From contig DASVGV010000082.1 of assembly GCA_036379355.1 (NCBI GenBank), positions 1-22,045 on the forward strand: a stretch of DNA of 22,045 nt, in the 5' to 3' direction. Shown piece after piece: positions 13,264 through 21,259 of the stretch. Numbering within the stretch: position 1 is the stretch's first letter; each line of letters begins with the position of its first letter. Source of the DNA: CAJCIY01 sp036379355. Its GTDB lineage: Bacteria; Actinomycetota; Actinomycetes; Mycobacteriales; CAJCIY01. The notes under the pieces were generated by a model. That model saw only the letters and a program-made list of their open reading frames with translations, made no database searches and was not told the DNA's origin. A program made the translations under genes and the position numbers.

Positions 13264-13863
13264 GTGGCTGCCGCATCCGTCGCCGAGACCCCGGTCCGAC
13301 ACAGTTCGCAGCGGCCGTCGATGACCGCCGTCGGGACGATCATCTGGCTCGCCAGCGAGCTGATGTTCTTCTCCGCCCTGTTCGCGATCTACTTCACCGT
13401 TCGCGCGGCCGCCGAGCCCAACTGGCCTCCGGTCGGCGAGCACCCGAAGGTCGGCTACTCGCTGATCTTCACGCTCATCCTCGTGTCCAGCTCGGTCACC
13501 TGCCAGTTCGGCGTGTTCGCCGCCGAGAAGGGGGACGTCTTCGGCCTGCGCCGCTGGTACGTCCTCACGTTTCTCATGGGCCTCACGTTCGTGCTCGGCC
13601 AGGCCAACGAGTACCGCATGGAGGTCGGCGAGGGACACACGCTCGGCCACGACGCGTACTCTTCGGTCTTCTATCTCACGACCGGCTTCCACTTCCTGCA
13701 CGTCTGCGGTGGCCTGTTCGCCTTCATCATCGTGCTCGCACGGTCCACCATCGGCCGATATACGCCGGCGCGCGCCACGTCCGCGATCGTCACGTCGTAC
13801 TACTGGCACTTCGTGGACGTGGTCTGGATCGGTCTCTACGTCACCATCTACCTCATCCAGTGA
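13264..13863 (+). CDS. ctaE: Cytochrome c oxidase subunit III
   Basis: The 199-aa membrane protein is the five-helix actinobacterial subunit III of aa3 oxidase. Helices lie roughly at 22-47, 64-86, 99-117, 137-160 and 173-198. Family signatures are WLASELMFFSALFAIYF (28-44), NEYRME (115-120), TTGFHFLHVCGG (139-150) and the final YYWHFVDVVWIGLYV (179-193). It stabilises the catalytic subunit CtaD and supports proton uptake. The GTG start at 13264 gives the normal length. It is the first gene of ctaE-qcrC-qcrA-qcrB and overlaps qcrC by 4 nt. Confidence 0.95.
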   Translation: MAAASVAETPVRHSSQRPSMTAVGTIIWLASELMFFSALFAIYFTVRAAAEPNWPPVGEHPKVGYSLIFTLILVSSSVTCQFGVFAAEKGDVFGLRRWYVLTFLMGLTFVLGQANEYRMEVGEGHTLGHDAYSSVFYLTTGFHFLHVCGGLFAFIIVLARSTIGRYTPARATSAIVTSYYWHFVDVVWIGLYVTIYLIQ

Positions 13864-14705
13864 GCGAGCCTGTGCACCCGGATCACGCTGCCTCTCCCGA
13901 TGACGCGCCCGTGACCGACGCGCCCGCCAGCGACGCGCGCCGCCGGCGCCGCCGTCGGCTGCCGGCCCTCGTCTACCTGGTCCTGGCCCTCGCGGCGACT
14001 GCCGGCGGCTGGGCGCTGTTCGCACCGACCTCGCACGCGTCCGGCAACGACACCGTCATCGCCCAGGGCAAGCAGCTGTTCGCCGAGGGCTGCTCGGCGT
14101 GCCACGGCTTGTCCGGGCAGGGGGTGCAGGGGGTGGCGCCGTCGCTGGTCGGCGTCGGCGGGGCGGCCGTGGACTTCCAGGTCTCGACCGGCCGCATGCC
14201 GCTGTCCGAGCCCGGCATCCAGGCCGCGAGCCACACGGCCCGCTACACCCAGGCGCAGATCGACGCGCTCGCCGCGTACGTGCAGTCGCTGGGTGGCGGG
14301 CCGGCCCAGGTCCACGTCACGCAGGCGATGATCGACCAGGCCGACGTGCCGCTCGGCGGCGAGATCTTCCGCGCGAACTGCGCCAGCTGCCACAACTACG
14401 CCGGCACCGGCAACTCGCTGGACAAGGGCCGGTACGCACCTAACCTCGGCCGGGCGACCCCCACGCAGATCTACGAGGCGATGGCGACCGGCCCCGAAGC
14501 GATGCCGATCTTCTCCAACCGGCTGATCAGTGACCAGGAGAAGGTGGACGTCGCCGCGTACATCCTGTCCCTGCGCAAGGGCCACGACCCGGGCGGCGCC
14601 AACCTCGGGCACGTCGGACCCGTGCCGGAAGGTCTGGTCATCTTCGTCGTCGGCATCGGCGCCCTGGTGGGGGCGGCCGTGTGGATCGGAGCCAGGAACC
14701 GATGA
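13860..14705 (+). CDS. qcrC: Di-haem cytochrome c subunit of the bcc complex
   Basis: The 281-aa protein replaces both cytochrome c1 and soluble cytochrome c, carrying electrons directly from the Rieske centre to the oxidase. It has a basic cytosolic start, an anchor helix (about 35-52), two extracytoplasmic c-type domains with CSACH (78-82) and CASCH (174-178), axial Met candidates M113 (GRMPL) and M215 (EAMPIF), and a C-terminal membrane helix (259-276). The GTG start at 13860 is preferred because it overlaps the ctaE stop as GTGA; an in-frame GTG at 13872 is the alternative. The 3' end overlaps qcrA by ATGA. Confidence 0.95.
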   Translation: MSEPVHPDHAASPDDAPVTDAPASDARRRRRRRLPALVYLVLALAATAGGWALFAPTSHASGNDTVIAQGKQLFAEGCSACHGLSGQGVQGVAPSLVGVGGAAVDFQVSTGRMPLSEPGIQAASHTARYTQAQIDALAAYVQSLGGGPAQVHVTQAMIDQADVPLGGEIFRANCASCHNYAGTGNSLDKGRYAPNLGRATPTQIYEAMATGPEAMPIFSNRLISDQEKVDVAAYILSLRKGHDPGGANLGHVGPVPEGLVIFVVGIGALVGAAVWIGARNR

Positions 14706-15730
14706 GTGACGAGGAGCGGCGCCCGCCCCGCATCGGCAAGGACGTGCCGCTCTACCAGCCCGCCGGCAAGCCCTCCCCCACCGTCGAGGTCGAGCGCGCC
14801 GCCGCGTCGACGCCGCCCCGCGGGGACGCCTCCGACAGCCCGGCCGCGCCCACCGACCCGCGGGACGCCAGTCGCGAGAAGTTCGTGGCCTCGGTGTTCC
14901 TGCTGTCCGCGGCCGGCGCCATCGTGTTCGTGGTCATGTACTGGATCCACACCAAGCCCACCGACAACTGGATCAACGGGTGGCTCGGTGGCTCGCTGGG
15001 CGTGTGCCTGTTGGCGCTCGGCTGCGGCGCGGTGCTGTGGGCCAAGCTGCTCATGCCGCACGAGGAGGCGGTCGAGCAGCGGCACGCGTTCACCTCGGAG
15101 CCCGTCGACCGGGAGAGCGCGGCCGAGTCGTTCCGTGCCGGCGTGGAGGGCAGCAACATCGCCCGCCGGCCGATCCTGCGCCGTAGCCTTCTCCTGGCCT
15201 CGGGCGTTCTCGTCCTCCCCGTCGCCGCGCTGATCCGCTCGCTCGGCCCGCGACCGACCGGCCCGGAGCTCGCCCACACCGACTGGACTCCCGGCGCGCG
15301 CATGGTCGACCAGTTCAACAACCCGATCCAGCTCGGCGACCTGGAGATCAACTCGTTCTTCACGGTCTACCCCGAGGGTCACACGAGCCCGGAGGCCGCG
15401 GCCACGTCCGCGGTGATGCTGATCCGCCTGAACCCCAACCTGATCCGGCCGGAGGCCGAGCCGAACTCGTACGAGGGGCACGTCGCGTACTCGAAGATCT
15501 GCACCCACGCCGGCTGCCCGACTTCCCTGTACGACCAGCAGACGCACACGCTGCTGTGCCCCTGTCACCAGTCGCAGTTCAAGGTGCTCGAGGACTGCAA
15601 GCCGGTGGCCGGTCCGGCGACCCGTCCGCTGCCGCAGCTGCCTCTCGGCGTCGACAGCGAGGGGTACTTCATCGCCCGCGCCGACTTCAACCAGCCGGTC
15701 GGTCCCGGATACTGGACGCGTAGCTCATGA
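14702..15730 (+). CDS. qcrA: Rieske iron-sulfur subunit of the bcc complex
   Basis: The 342-aa protein has the actinobacterial form with three N-terminal helices (about 62-82, 95-118, 161-180) instead of one. The 2Fe-2S domain carries CTHAGC (267-272) and CPCHQS (286-291); ligands are C267, H269, C286 and H289, with the disulfide pair C272/C288. It takes electrons from menaquinol bound at QcrB and passes them to QcrC. The ATG at 14702 overlaps the qcrC stop (ATGA). Its own TGA is overlapped by the ATG of an 11-codon mini-cistron that leads to qcrB. Confidence 0.96.
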   Translation: MSDEERRPPRIGKDVPLYQPAGKPSPTVEVERAAASTPPRGDASDSPAAPTDPRDASREKFVASVFLLSAAGAIVFVVMYWIHTKPTDNWINGWLGGSLGVCLLALGCGAVLWAKLLMPHEEAVEQRHAFTSEPVDRESAAESFRAGVEGSNIARRPILRRSLLLASGVLVLPVAALIRSLGPRPTGPELAHTDWTPGARMVDQFNNPIQLGDLEINSFFTVYPEGHTSPEAAATSAVMLIRLNPNLIRPEAEPNSYEGHVAYSKICTHAGCPTSLYDQQTHTLLCPCHQSQFKVLEDCKPVAGPATRPLPQLPLGVDSEGYFIARADFNQPVGPGYWTRSS

Positions 15731-15762
15731 GCGCGGCCGTAGTCTCGACGGAGGGCGTATGA
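15727..15762 (+). other. 11-codon mini-cistron bridging qcrA and qcrB
   Basis: ATG 15727 overlaps the qcrA stop as ATGA (15727-15730). It opens an 11-codon frame (MSAAVVSTEGV) whose TGA (15760-15762) overlaps the qcrB ATG, again as ATGA (15759-15762). It fills the whole gap between the two genes. It could pass ribosomes from qcrA to qcrB by termination-reinitiation. qcrB also has its own GGAGG, so the relay may be a helper or a chance frame. Confidence 0.4.
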
Positions 15763-17393
15763 GCACCGACACGGCTGACGCCGCCCAGGTTTTCGACGGG
15801 CGAGACCGGCGCGAGGGCCAGACCGGCGCCGGCAAGGCGGTCGGCGCGACCGGCCGCTTCCTCGACGACCGGCTCGGCGGCGCCAGCGCGTTCCGCATCC
15901 TGATCAACAAGGTGTTCCCCGACCACTGGTCGTTCATGATCGGGGAGATCGCCCTCTACTCGTTCATCATCCTGCTGCTGACCGGCACCTACCTGACGAT
16001 GTTCTTCGCGGACTCGACGACCCAGGTGCTCTACCACGGGTCGTACCTTCCGCTGCAGGGCGTGCCCGTCAGCGCCGCCTACGACTCGACCCTCCGAATC
16101 AGCTTCGACGTGCGCGGCGGCCTGCTCATCCGCCAGATCCACCACTGGGCCGCGCTGCTGTTCGTCGCCGCGATGGTCGTGCACGCCGCGCGCATCTTCT
16201 TCACCGGCGCCTACCGCAAGCCGCGAGAGCTCAACTGGGTCATCGGCGTCATCCTGATCATGCTCGGCCTGCTCGAGGGGTTCTGCGGCTACTCGCTGCC
16301 CGACGACCTGCTCTCCGGCACCGGCCTGCGGATCATGTACTCGGTGCTGCTGTCGATCCCGGTCGCGGGAACCTGGGTCGCCTACCTCATCTTCGGCGGC
16401 GCCTATCCGGGCACCGACATCATCAACCGGCTGTACGTCATCCACATCCTGCTCGTGCCCGGGATCCTGCTCGCGCTGATCGGCGCGCACCTGGGGCTGC
16501 TGTTCCACCAGAAGCACACCCAGTTCCCCGGCCCCGGCAAGGAGGAGACCAACGTCGTCGGCGAGCGGGTCTTCCCCGTCTACGCCGCCAAGGCGCAGGG
16601 CTACTTCTTCATCGTCTTCGGCGTGCTGGCCCTGCTCGGCGGCCTCGCCCAGATCAACCCGGTCTGGCTGTACGGGCCGTACAACCCGGGCAACGTGTCG
16701 GCCGGCTCGCAGCCGGACTGGTACATCGGGTTCATCGAGGGCTCGGTCCGCATCATGCCCAACTGGGAGTGGCGTGGCTGGGGCTACGACATCCCGTTCA
16801 TGCTGCTGATCCCGGGCCTCGTCATCCCCGGCATCTATCTCACCGGCATGCTTCTGTATCCGTTCCTGGAACAGAAGGTCACCGGCGACCGCGCGTACCA
16901 CAACCTTCTGCAGCGACCGCGGGAGGCGCCCAACCGGACCGCGCTCGGGGTCATGTCCCTGGTGTCGTACGGCGTCCTGCTGCTGTCGGGCGGCAACGAC
17001 GTCCTCGGCTACACGTTCCACATCTCGCTGAACGCGCTGACGTGGGCCGGCCGATATGCGTGGATCTTCGCGCCGCCCGTCGCGTTCTTCGTCACGAAAC
17101 GCATCTGCCTCGGCCTGCTGCGCCGCGATGAGGAGGCCGCGTCGCACGGCTACGAGACGGGCATCGTCCGGCGGCTGCCGTCCGGCGAGTACATCGAGGT
17201 GCACGCCCCCGTCCCGCCCCGGCCGCGGCCGATCCTCGCGCCGGTCGAGACCACGACCTTCGGGCAGCTGGCCCTCACCAGCGGCCACGGTCATCTCGTA
17301 CCGGGCAACGGGGACGGCGCCGCATCCGAGGACGACGACGTCAACGGGAACGGTGCTCGGCGGGGCTTCTTCGGTCTGAAGTCGCGGGTCTAG
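15759..17393 (+). CDS. qcrB: Cytochrome b subunit of the bcc complex
   Basis: The 544-aa membrane protein oxidises menaquinol and holds the two b haems. Haem ligands are H128 and H142 in helix B and H229 and H244 in helix D. The Qo-site motif reads PDWY (319-322), the actinobacterial variant of PEWY. A long hydrophilic C-terminal tail (about 445-544) ends it, as in actinobacteria. The ATG at 15759 has GGAGG 5-6 nt upstream. It closes the ctaE-qcrCAB operon, and its TAG shares the palindrome CTAG with the stop of the convergent GT2 gene. This subunit is the target of mycobacterial Q203-type inhibitors. Confidence 0.96.
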   Translation: MSTDTADAAQVFDGRDRREGQTGAGKAVGATGRFLDDRLGGASAFRILINKVFPDHWSFMIGEIALYSFIILLLTGTYLTMFFADSTTQVLYHGSYLPLQGVPVSAAYDSTLRISFDVRGGLLIRQIHHWAALLFVAAMVVHAARIFFTGAYRKPRELNWVIGVILIMLGLLEGFCGYSLPDDLLSGTGLRIMYSVLLSIPVAGTWVAYLIFGGAYPGTDIINRLYVIHILLVPGILLALIGAHLGLLFHQKHTQFPGPGKEETNVVGERVFPVYAAKAQGYFFIVFGVLALLGGLAQINPVWLYGPYNPGNVSAGSQPDWYIGFIEGSVRIMPNWEWRGWGYDIPFMLLIPGLVIPGIYLTGMLLYPFLEQKVTGDRAYHNLLQRPREAPNRTALGVMSLVSYGVLLLSGGNDVLGYTFHISLNALTWAGRYAWIFAPPVAFFVTKRICLGLLRRDEEAASHGYETGIVRRLPSGEYIEVHAPVPPRPRPILAPVETTTFGQLALTSGHGHLVPGNGDGAASEDDDVNGNGARRGFFGLKSRV

Positions 17394-18319
17394 TCGGGCG
17401 GGGCGGTGAGCCAGCGGGCCTGCACCTCGGCCCGGGGCACGCGCACCACGACCCGCCGTCGGCGGCGCAGCAGAGCCGGGAGCCAGCCCAGCACCGAGAC
17501 GTAGGCACGCACGCGCTGCCAGGCCTTCGCGCGGGACTCGTACGCCGCGACCGACACGGTCGTGAGCGGGAAGCGCGCCAGCATCCGCAGCGCCAGCGGG
17601 ACGGTCGCGCAGGTCACGAGCGTCGCGAGGCGGTTGCGCTCGGTCTGGTACGTGTGCAGCAGCGAGAACTCCCCCGCCGTCGCGGAGTGCTCGTGGTCGA
17701 CGACCGCGTCGGGTGCGTAGACGACCCGATGCCCGGCCAGCCGAAGCCGCCAGCACAGATCGACGTCCTCGTAGTACAGGAAGAAGCGGGAGTCGACACC
17801 GCCGACCTCGCGGACCGCGTCGGCCCGCAGGGCCAGTGCCGCGCCGCAGCCGTAGGCCACCTCTCCCGCCGTGTCGTAGGCCGGACCGTCGGGCAACCCG
17901 AACCCGATGTCATGGCCGTAACCGTTACGGGTCAGGACCCCGCCGGCACTGTTGACCCGGCCGTCCGGCAGCAGCAGCCGGCTCGTCACCGCGGCCACCG
18001 CGGGATCGGCGAACCCGCGCAGCAGCGCCGCCAGCCATCCGGGGCGTACCACGGCGTCGTTGTTGAGCAGGACGACGACGGGCGTGGACACGTGGTCGAA
18101 AGCACGAGCCACCCCACCGGCGAACCCGGCGTTGACCGGGCTCGCCAGCACCCGCACCGTCGGATAGCGCTCGGCCAGCATCGCCACGGTGCCGTCGGTC
18201 GACGCGTTGTCGACGACGAGGACCGGCGCGCCCTCGGGGAGCACGGCGTCCAGGCACGCCGGCAGCAGGTGCGCACCGTTCCAGGTGACGACGACGACGG
18301 TCGCGTCAGTGGCGTTCAG
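17390..18319 (-). CDS. GT2-family glycosyltransferase (rhamnosyltransferase-like)
   Basis: The 309-aa product is a GT-A inverting transferase of the bacterial rhamnosyl/galactosyltransferase type. It shows the opening VVVVTWNGAHLLPACL (8-23), VDNASTDGT (36-44), FAGGVARAF, LLNNDAVVRPGW (84-95) in the place of the metal-binding DxD motif, and the acceptor-side YYEDVDLCWRLRLAGH (182-197). No transmembrane helix is strong. The start is odd: no ATG, GTG or TTG fits before the first strand, whereas a CTG at 18319 overlaps the TGA of the upstream gene as CTGA, with AGGAG 11-12 nt before it. It is the last gene of a three-gene glycosyltransferase run. The sugar and acceptor are unknown. Confidence 0.82.
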   Translation of the reverse strand: MNATDATVVVVTWNGAHLLPACLDAVLPEGAPVLVVDNASTDGTVAMLAERYPTVRVLASPVNAGFAGGVARAFDHVSTPVVVLLNNDAVVRPGWLAALLRGFADPAVAAVTSRLLLPDGRVNSAGGVLTRNGYGHDIGFGLPDGPAYDTAGEVAYGCGAALALRADAVREVGGVDSRFFLYYEDVDLCWRLRLAGHRVVYAPDAVVDHEHSATAGEFSLLHTYQTERNRLATLVTCATVPLALRMLARFPLTTVSVAAYESRAKAWQRVRAYVSVLGWLPALLRRRRRVVVRVPRAEVQARWLTAPPD

Positions 18320-19353
18320 CGCGCGTCCCGCTCCTGCTCGAGGCGGGCAACCGCCCCGGCCAGCTCGGACAGCGCGGTGCGCTCCTCGAGCGCGACGTAC
18401 TCGTAGACCTTGCGCAGCCGGCGGGCGGTCGCCAGCAGCCCGCGGCGTGCAGGGGTGGTCCGCCACGGGTCGGCCAGGCCGCGGGGAAAGCGCAGCCGGC
18501 CGGCTTCCAGGTCGAACGCGTACCACCGTCGCAGCTTCGAGAAGGCTTGCTGCTGCGGGCTTTCCGGGTCGAGCGCGGTGTCGATGCCGTGGAACAGGCC
18601 GCCGTCGGCGTACAGCTCGGGGTGGAAGTTCTCGTACGCGATGTCCTCGGGTCGGCGCCAGTAGGTCCAGCCCTCGTGCGGCCAGCGCGGCCAGCACATC
18701 GTGCGGTACGTGCGCGGCGGGGCGAACCGCTCGGGCGCGACCAGCCGGCCGTGGTTGAGCGGAAGCGACCACTCGCAGAACGGCCCGTCCGGGTCGAGCG
18801 CGAGCCCCGCCGCGAACGCGTCGAGGAACAGCGCGCGGTCGATCGGCTGCGGCTGGTGCGAGGCGTAGTTCAGGTGCGGCCCGCCGAGGTAGGACAGCGC
18901 GAGGTATGTCGCGTGCTGCACCGCGTCGTACGGGCTCTCGTTGCGCCGCCACCGCGCCAGCTCATGGCAGGCGTACGAGATCAGGCGCTCGCCGTCGAGG
19001 TAGTCCGCCGGCGTCACCGGCCGCAGCGGCCGGTAGTCGTCGTCGCTCTGCAGGAACACGTCGTGAAGGGGGCCACGCTCGGCGAGCAACCGCCGCAGCC
19101 AGGCGTTGCGCACCGAGTGGTCCACGGGCACAGACCGCTGCTCGGCAGCCGACAGCAGCTCGTCCTCGGCGACGCCGGTGAGCCCGGGCTGGTCGCCGAG
19201 CGCGGCGAGAGCGGGACGAGGGGCGAGCACGACCACGTCGGTCAGCCACGGCGAGAAGTGCCGGACGTAGGTGAGCGTCTCGGCCAGGACGGCCGGCCGG
19301 TTGGACAGGTAGACGACCTGGGTCAGCGCGGCCACGGTCGCTGAGTCTCCCAC
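18316..19353 (-). CDS. Stealth-like putative nucleotide-sugar phosphotransferase / glycosyltransferase
   Basis: The 345-aa product has features of the Stealth group of capsule phosphosugar transferases: an opening VVYLSNRP (13-20), LTYVRHFSPWLTDVVVLAP (27-45), then VPVDHSVRNAWLRRLL with FLQSDDDYRPLRPV (100-113) like Stealth region CR2, and NYASHQPQPIDRALF (162-176) with H166 like the CR3 His-x-Pro. The rest is Trp/Arg-rich and ends in a helical tail. The match is by motif only, so a different GT-A family is possible. The GTG at 19353 is 3 nt from the upstream GT4 stop; GTG 19335, with GGGAG 10-11 nt upstream, is an alternative. It overlaps the GT2 gene by 4 nt. Confidence 0.6.
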   Translation of the reverse strand: MGDSATVAALTQVVYLSNRPAVLAETLTYVRHFSPWLTDVVVLAPRPALAALGDQPGLTGVAEDELLSAAEQRSVPVDHSVRNAWLRRLLAERGPLHDVFLQSDDDYRPLRPVTPADYLDGERLISYACHELARWRRNESPYDAVQHATYLALSYLGGPHLNYASHQPQPIDRALFLDAFAAGLALDPDGPFCEWSLPLNHGRLVAPERFAPPRTYRTMCWPRWPHEGWTYWRRPEDIAYENFHPELYADGGLFHGIDTALDPESPQQQAFSKLRRWYAFDLEAGRLRFPRGLADPWRTTPARRGLLATARRLRKVYEYVALEERTALSELAGAVARLEQERDAR

Positions 19354-19356
19354 GGG

Positions 19357-20751
19357 TCAGTCGGTTCGCCCCCGCAGCAGCTTGCCGGCTCGCGACACGG
19401 CGCGGCGGGCAAGCAGCCGGGTACCTCCCTCGCGCAGGTAGCCGCGCGCCAGCCCGACCTCGCCCCGCAGGCCGGGCAGTGGCTTCGGCGCGCGGACGGT
19501 CTCGCTCGCCCGGTCGATGAGCCGCCGCGTCACGGCGTCGGTCAGGTCGGGAGCGCGACGGGGGGCCCGGCAGAACTCCAGCAGCGGCGCCAGGGCCTGC
19601 GGCCAGGCATAGCCACGGCCCAGCTCCCTGCTCGCCGCGGCCATGGCACGCCGGCGGTCGGCGTCCTGGAGAAGTCCGAGCAGCGTGGTGGCCAGCGCCG
19701 CGGCGTCCTCGGGTGGGACCACAACCCCCGCCCCCGCTCCGGTGAGAACGCCGGCCAGGACGTCGCCGTCGGTCGCCACCACCGGCAGGCCCGCCCACAG
19801 GTAGTCGAGGATCCGGGTACGGAACGAGAACGCGGTCTCGACGTGGTCGAGGTGCGTCGAGACGCCGACGTCCGCCTCCAGCAGGAACGAGCCGCGCTCG
19901 GCGTACGGGACCCAGGTGGGGTTGAAGAACACGTGCCGGCCGGTGAGGCCGAGGTCGGCGGCCAGTGCCTGGGTGGCGGCGGCGGTCGCCTGGGCCGGCA
20001 GCCGCGGGTTCGGGTGCCGCACGCCCATGAACACCAGCCGCACCGTGTCGACGTCACGCCGCACCGCGTCGACCGCCCGCACGAGCGTCAGCGGGTCGAA
20101 CCAGTTGTAGAGGCCACCGCCCCACAGCAGCACCAGGTCGTCGGCGCCGACGCCGGGCAGCACGCCGCGGATGCGCGGCTCACCTGCGATCGGGGCGGCC
20201 GCATCGACGCCGAACGGCGCGCGGACCACCAGCGCCCCCAGCGTCTCGTCCTCGTCGTACGTCTGCGGGTTGACCCGCCCGAGCGTCGCGAGCGCCCCCA
20301 GCCAGAAGTCGCGCTGCTTGCCGCTGGCCGTGAGGAACAGGTCGCCACGGCGCATCGCCTGGTTCAGCACCGCCGTCGCGTTGTGCACCACCGCGCGGCG
20401 GTCGCGCTCCGGCGCGTCACGAGACAGCTCGAGCGCCTCCAGGTGGTACGGGTCGTAGAGATCCACCACGACGACGGCGTCGGACCGCGCGATGGCCGGC
20501 AGCGTCACGAGCGCGCTGCCCTGCACCACCCACACGTCGGTCCGCGCGATGAGCGCCTCCGCCTGCCCGGCGTCCACGTGCCGGACGGCGAAGCGCCCGT
20601 CGCCGGCGATGGTGCACTCGCGGGTGGTCGCCAGCAGGACCTCGTGCTCGGCCGACAGCGTGGCTGCGATGTTCCAGGCGCGGATGGCCGGTCCCGCCAT
20701 CCGCTCGCCGAGAACGTCGGGCGTCACCACCACGATCCGCTGGCGGGTCAC
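19357..20751 (-). CDS. GT4-family glycosyltransferase
   Basis: The 464-aa product has the GT-B layout of retaining GT4 enzymes. The N-terminal Rossmann half shows RIVVVTPDVLGERMAGPAIR (5-24) and the distinctive VVVDLYDPYHLEALEL (94-109). The C-terminal half starts near 204 with LVLLWGGGLYNWFDPLTLV and includes GVSTHLDHVETAFSFR and RILDYLWAGLPVVATDGD (313-330). A basic C-terminal extension (about 390-464) may bind the membrane. The GTG at 20751 is the likely start; no clear ribosome binding site precedes it. It lies 46 nt after ctaF on the same strand, so it may be read through from the oxidase genes. Donor sugar and acceptor cannot be told from sequence. Confidence 0.8.
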   Translation of the reverse strand: MTRQRIVVVTPDVLGERMAGPAIRAWNIAATLSAEHEVLLATTRECTIAGDGRFAVRHVDAGQAEALIARTDVWVVQGSALVTLPAIARSDAVVVVDLYDPYHLEALELSRDAPERDRRAVVHNATAVLNQAMRRGDLFLTASGKQRDFWLGALATLGRVNPQTYDEDETLGALVVRAPFGVDAAAPIAGEPRIRGVLPGVGADDLVLLWGGGLYNWFDPLTLVRAVDAVRRDVDTVRLVFMGVRHPNPRLPAQATAAATQALAADLGLTGRHVFFNPTWVPYAERGSFLLEADVGVSTHLDHVETAFSFRTRILDYLWAGLPVVATDGDVLAGVLTGAGAGVVVPPEDAAALATTLLGLLQDADRRRAMAAASRELGRGYAWPQALAPLLEFCRAPRRAPDLTDAVTRRLIDRASETVRAPKPLPGLRGEVGLARGYLREGGTRLLARRAVSRAGKLLRGRTD

Positions 20752-20797
20752 GGCCGCGGCGTCGCCGTCGTCGGTGGTCCCTCAGCGCGACGGCGCG

Positions 20798-21247
20798 TCA
20801 GCCGTGACCGCCGTCCATGCCGACCGGGTCGACGCCGGTCTGCTCCTCGGTGGTCAGGTGCCAGCCGCGGTAGTGCTCGAACAGCAGGCCGCACCCGGTG
20901 ATGAGGACGCCGGCGACCGAGATGAACGTGATCCACAGTCCGAAGATGAAGCCGATCAGGAACATGACCGCGAAGAACGCCAGCCCGATCGGCCACACGC
21001 TGTACGGGCTGAAGTGGCCGAGGTCGCCGGCCCCGTCCTCGATCAGCGCGTCGCCGTGGTCCTCCGGCCGCTCCCCCAGCCGCCGGTGGGTGACCGCCAG
21101 GTAGAACGCGACGAGCAGCCCCATGAGCGCGCCGAGCGCCATGCACACGGTGCCGGCCCACTCGTGGGACATCGGCCAGTACACGGCGTCGGCGATCGCG
21201 AAGAAGATGCCGATGAACGCGTAGTAGTAGATCTCGGCCTTGCCCAT
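20798..21247 (-). CDS. ctaF: Cytochrome c oxidase subunit IV, actinobacterial type
   Basis: The 149-aa product is the small four-helix subunit specific to actinobacterial aa3 oxidase. It has helix pairs at about 4-22 and 31-53, a hydrophilic loop with RLGERPEDHGDALIEDGAG, then PYSVWPIGLAFFAVMFLIG (80-98) and a final helix before the FEHYRGWHL tail. Start MGKAEIYYYAF is typical. The ATG at 21247 has GAGG about 9 nt upstream and lies 12 nt after the ctaD stop. The subunit helps assemble the supercomplex with the bcc proteins encoded 3.4 kb away on the opposite strand. Confidence 0.93.
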   Translation of the reverse strand: MGKAEIYYYAFIGIFFAIADAVYWPMSHEWAGTVCMALGALMGLLVAFYLAVTHRRLGERPEDHGDALIEDGAGDLGHFSPYSVWPIGLAFFAVMFLIGFIFGLWITFISVAGVLITGCGLLFEHYRGWHLTTEEQTGVDPVGMDGGHG

Positions 21248-21259
21248 GGCCCTGTCCTC

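Noticed and set aside
15687..17756. Long open frame on the minus strand opposite qcrB
   Set aside because: It reads as the hydrophilic antisense image of a membrane protein and conflicts with the clear cytochrome b on the plus strand.
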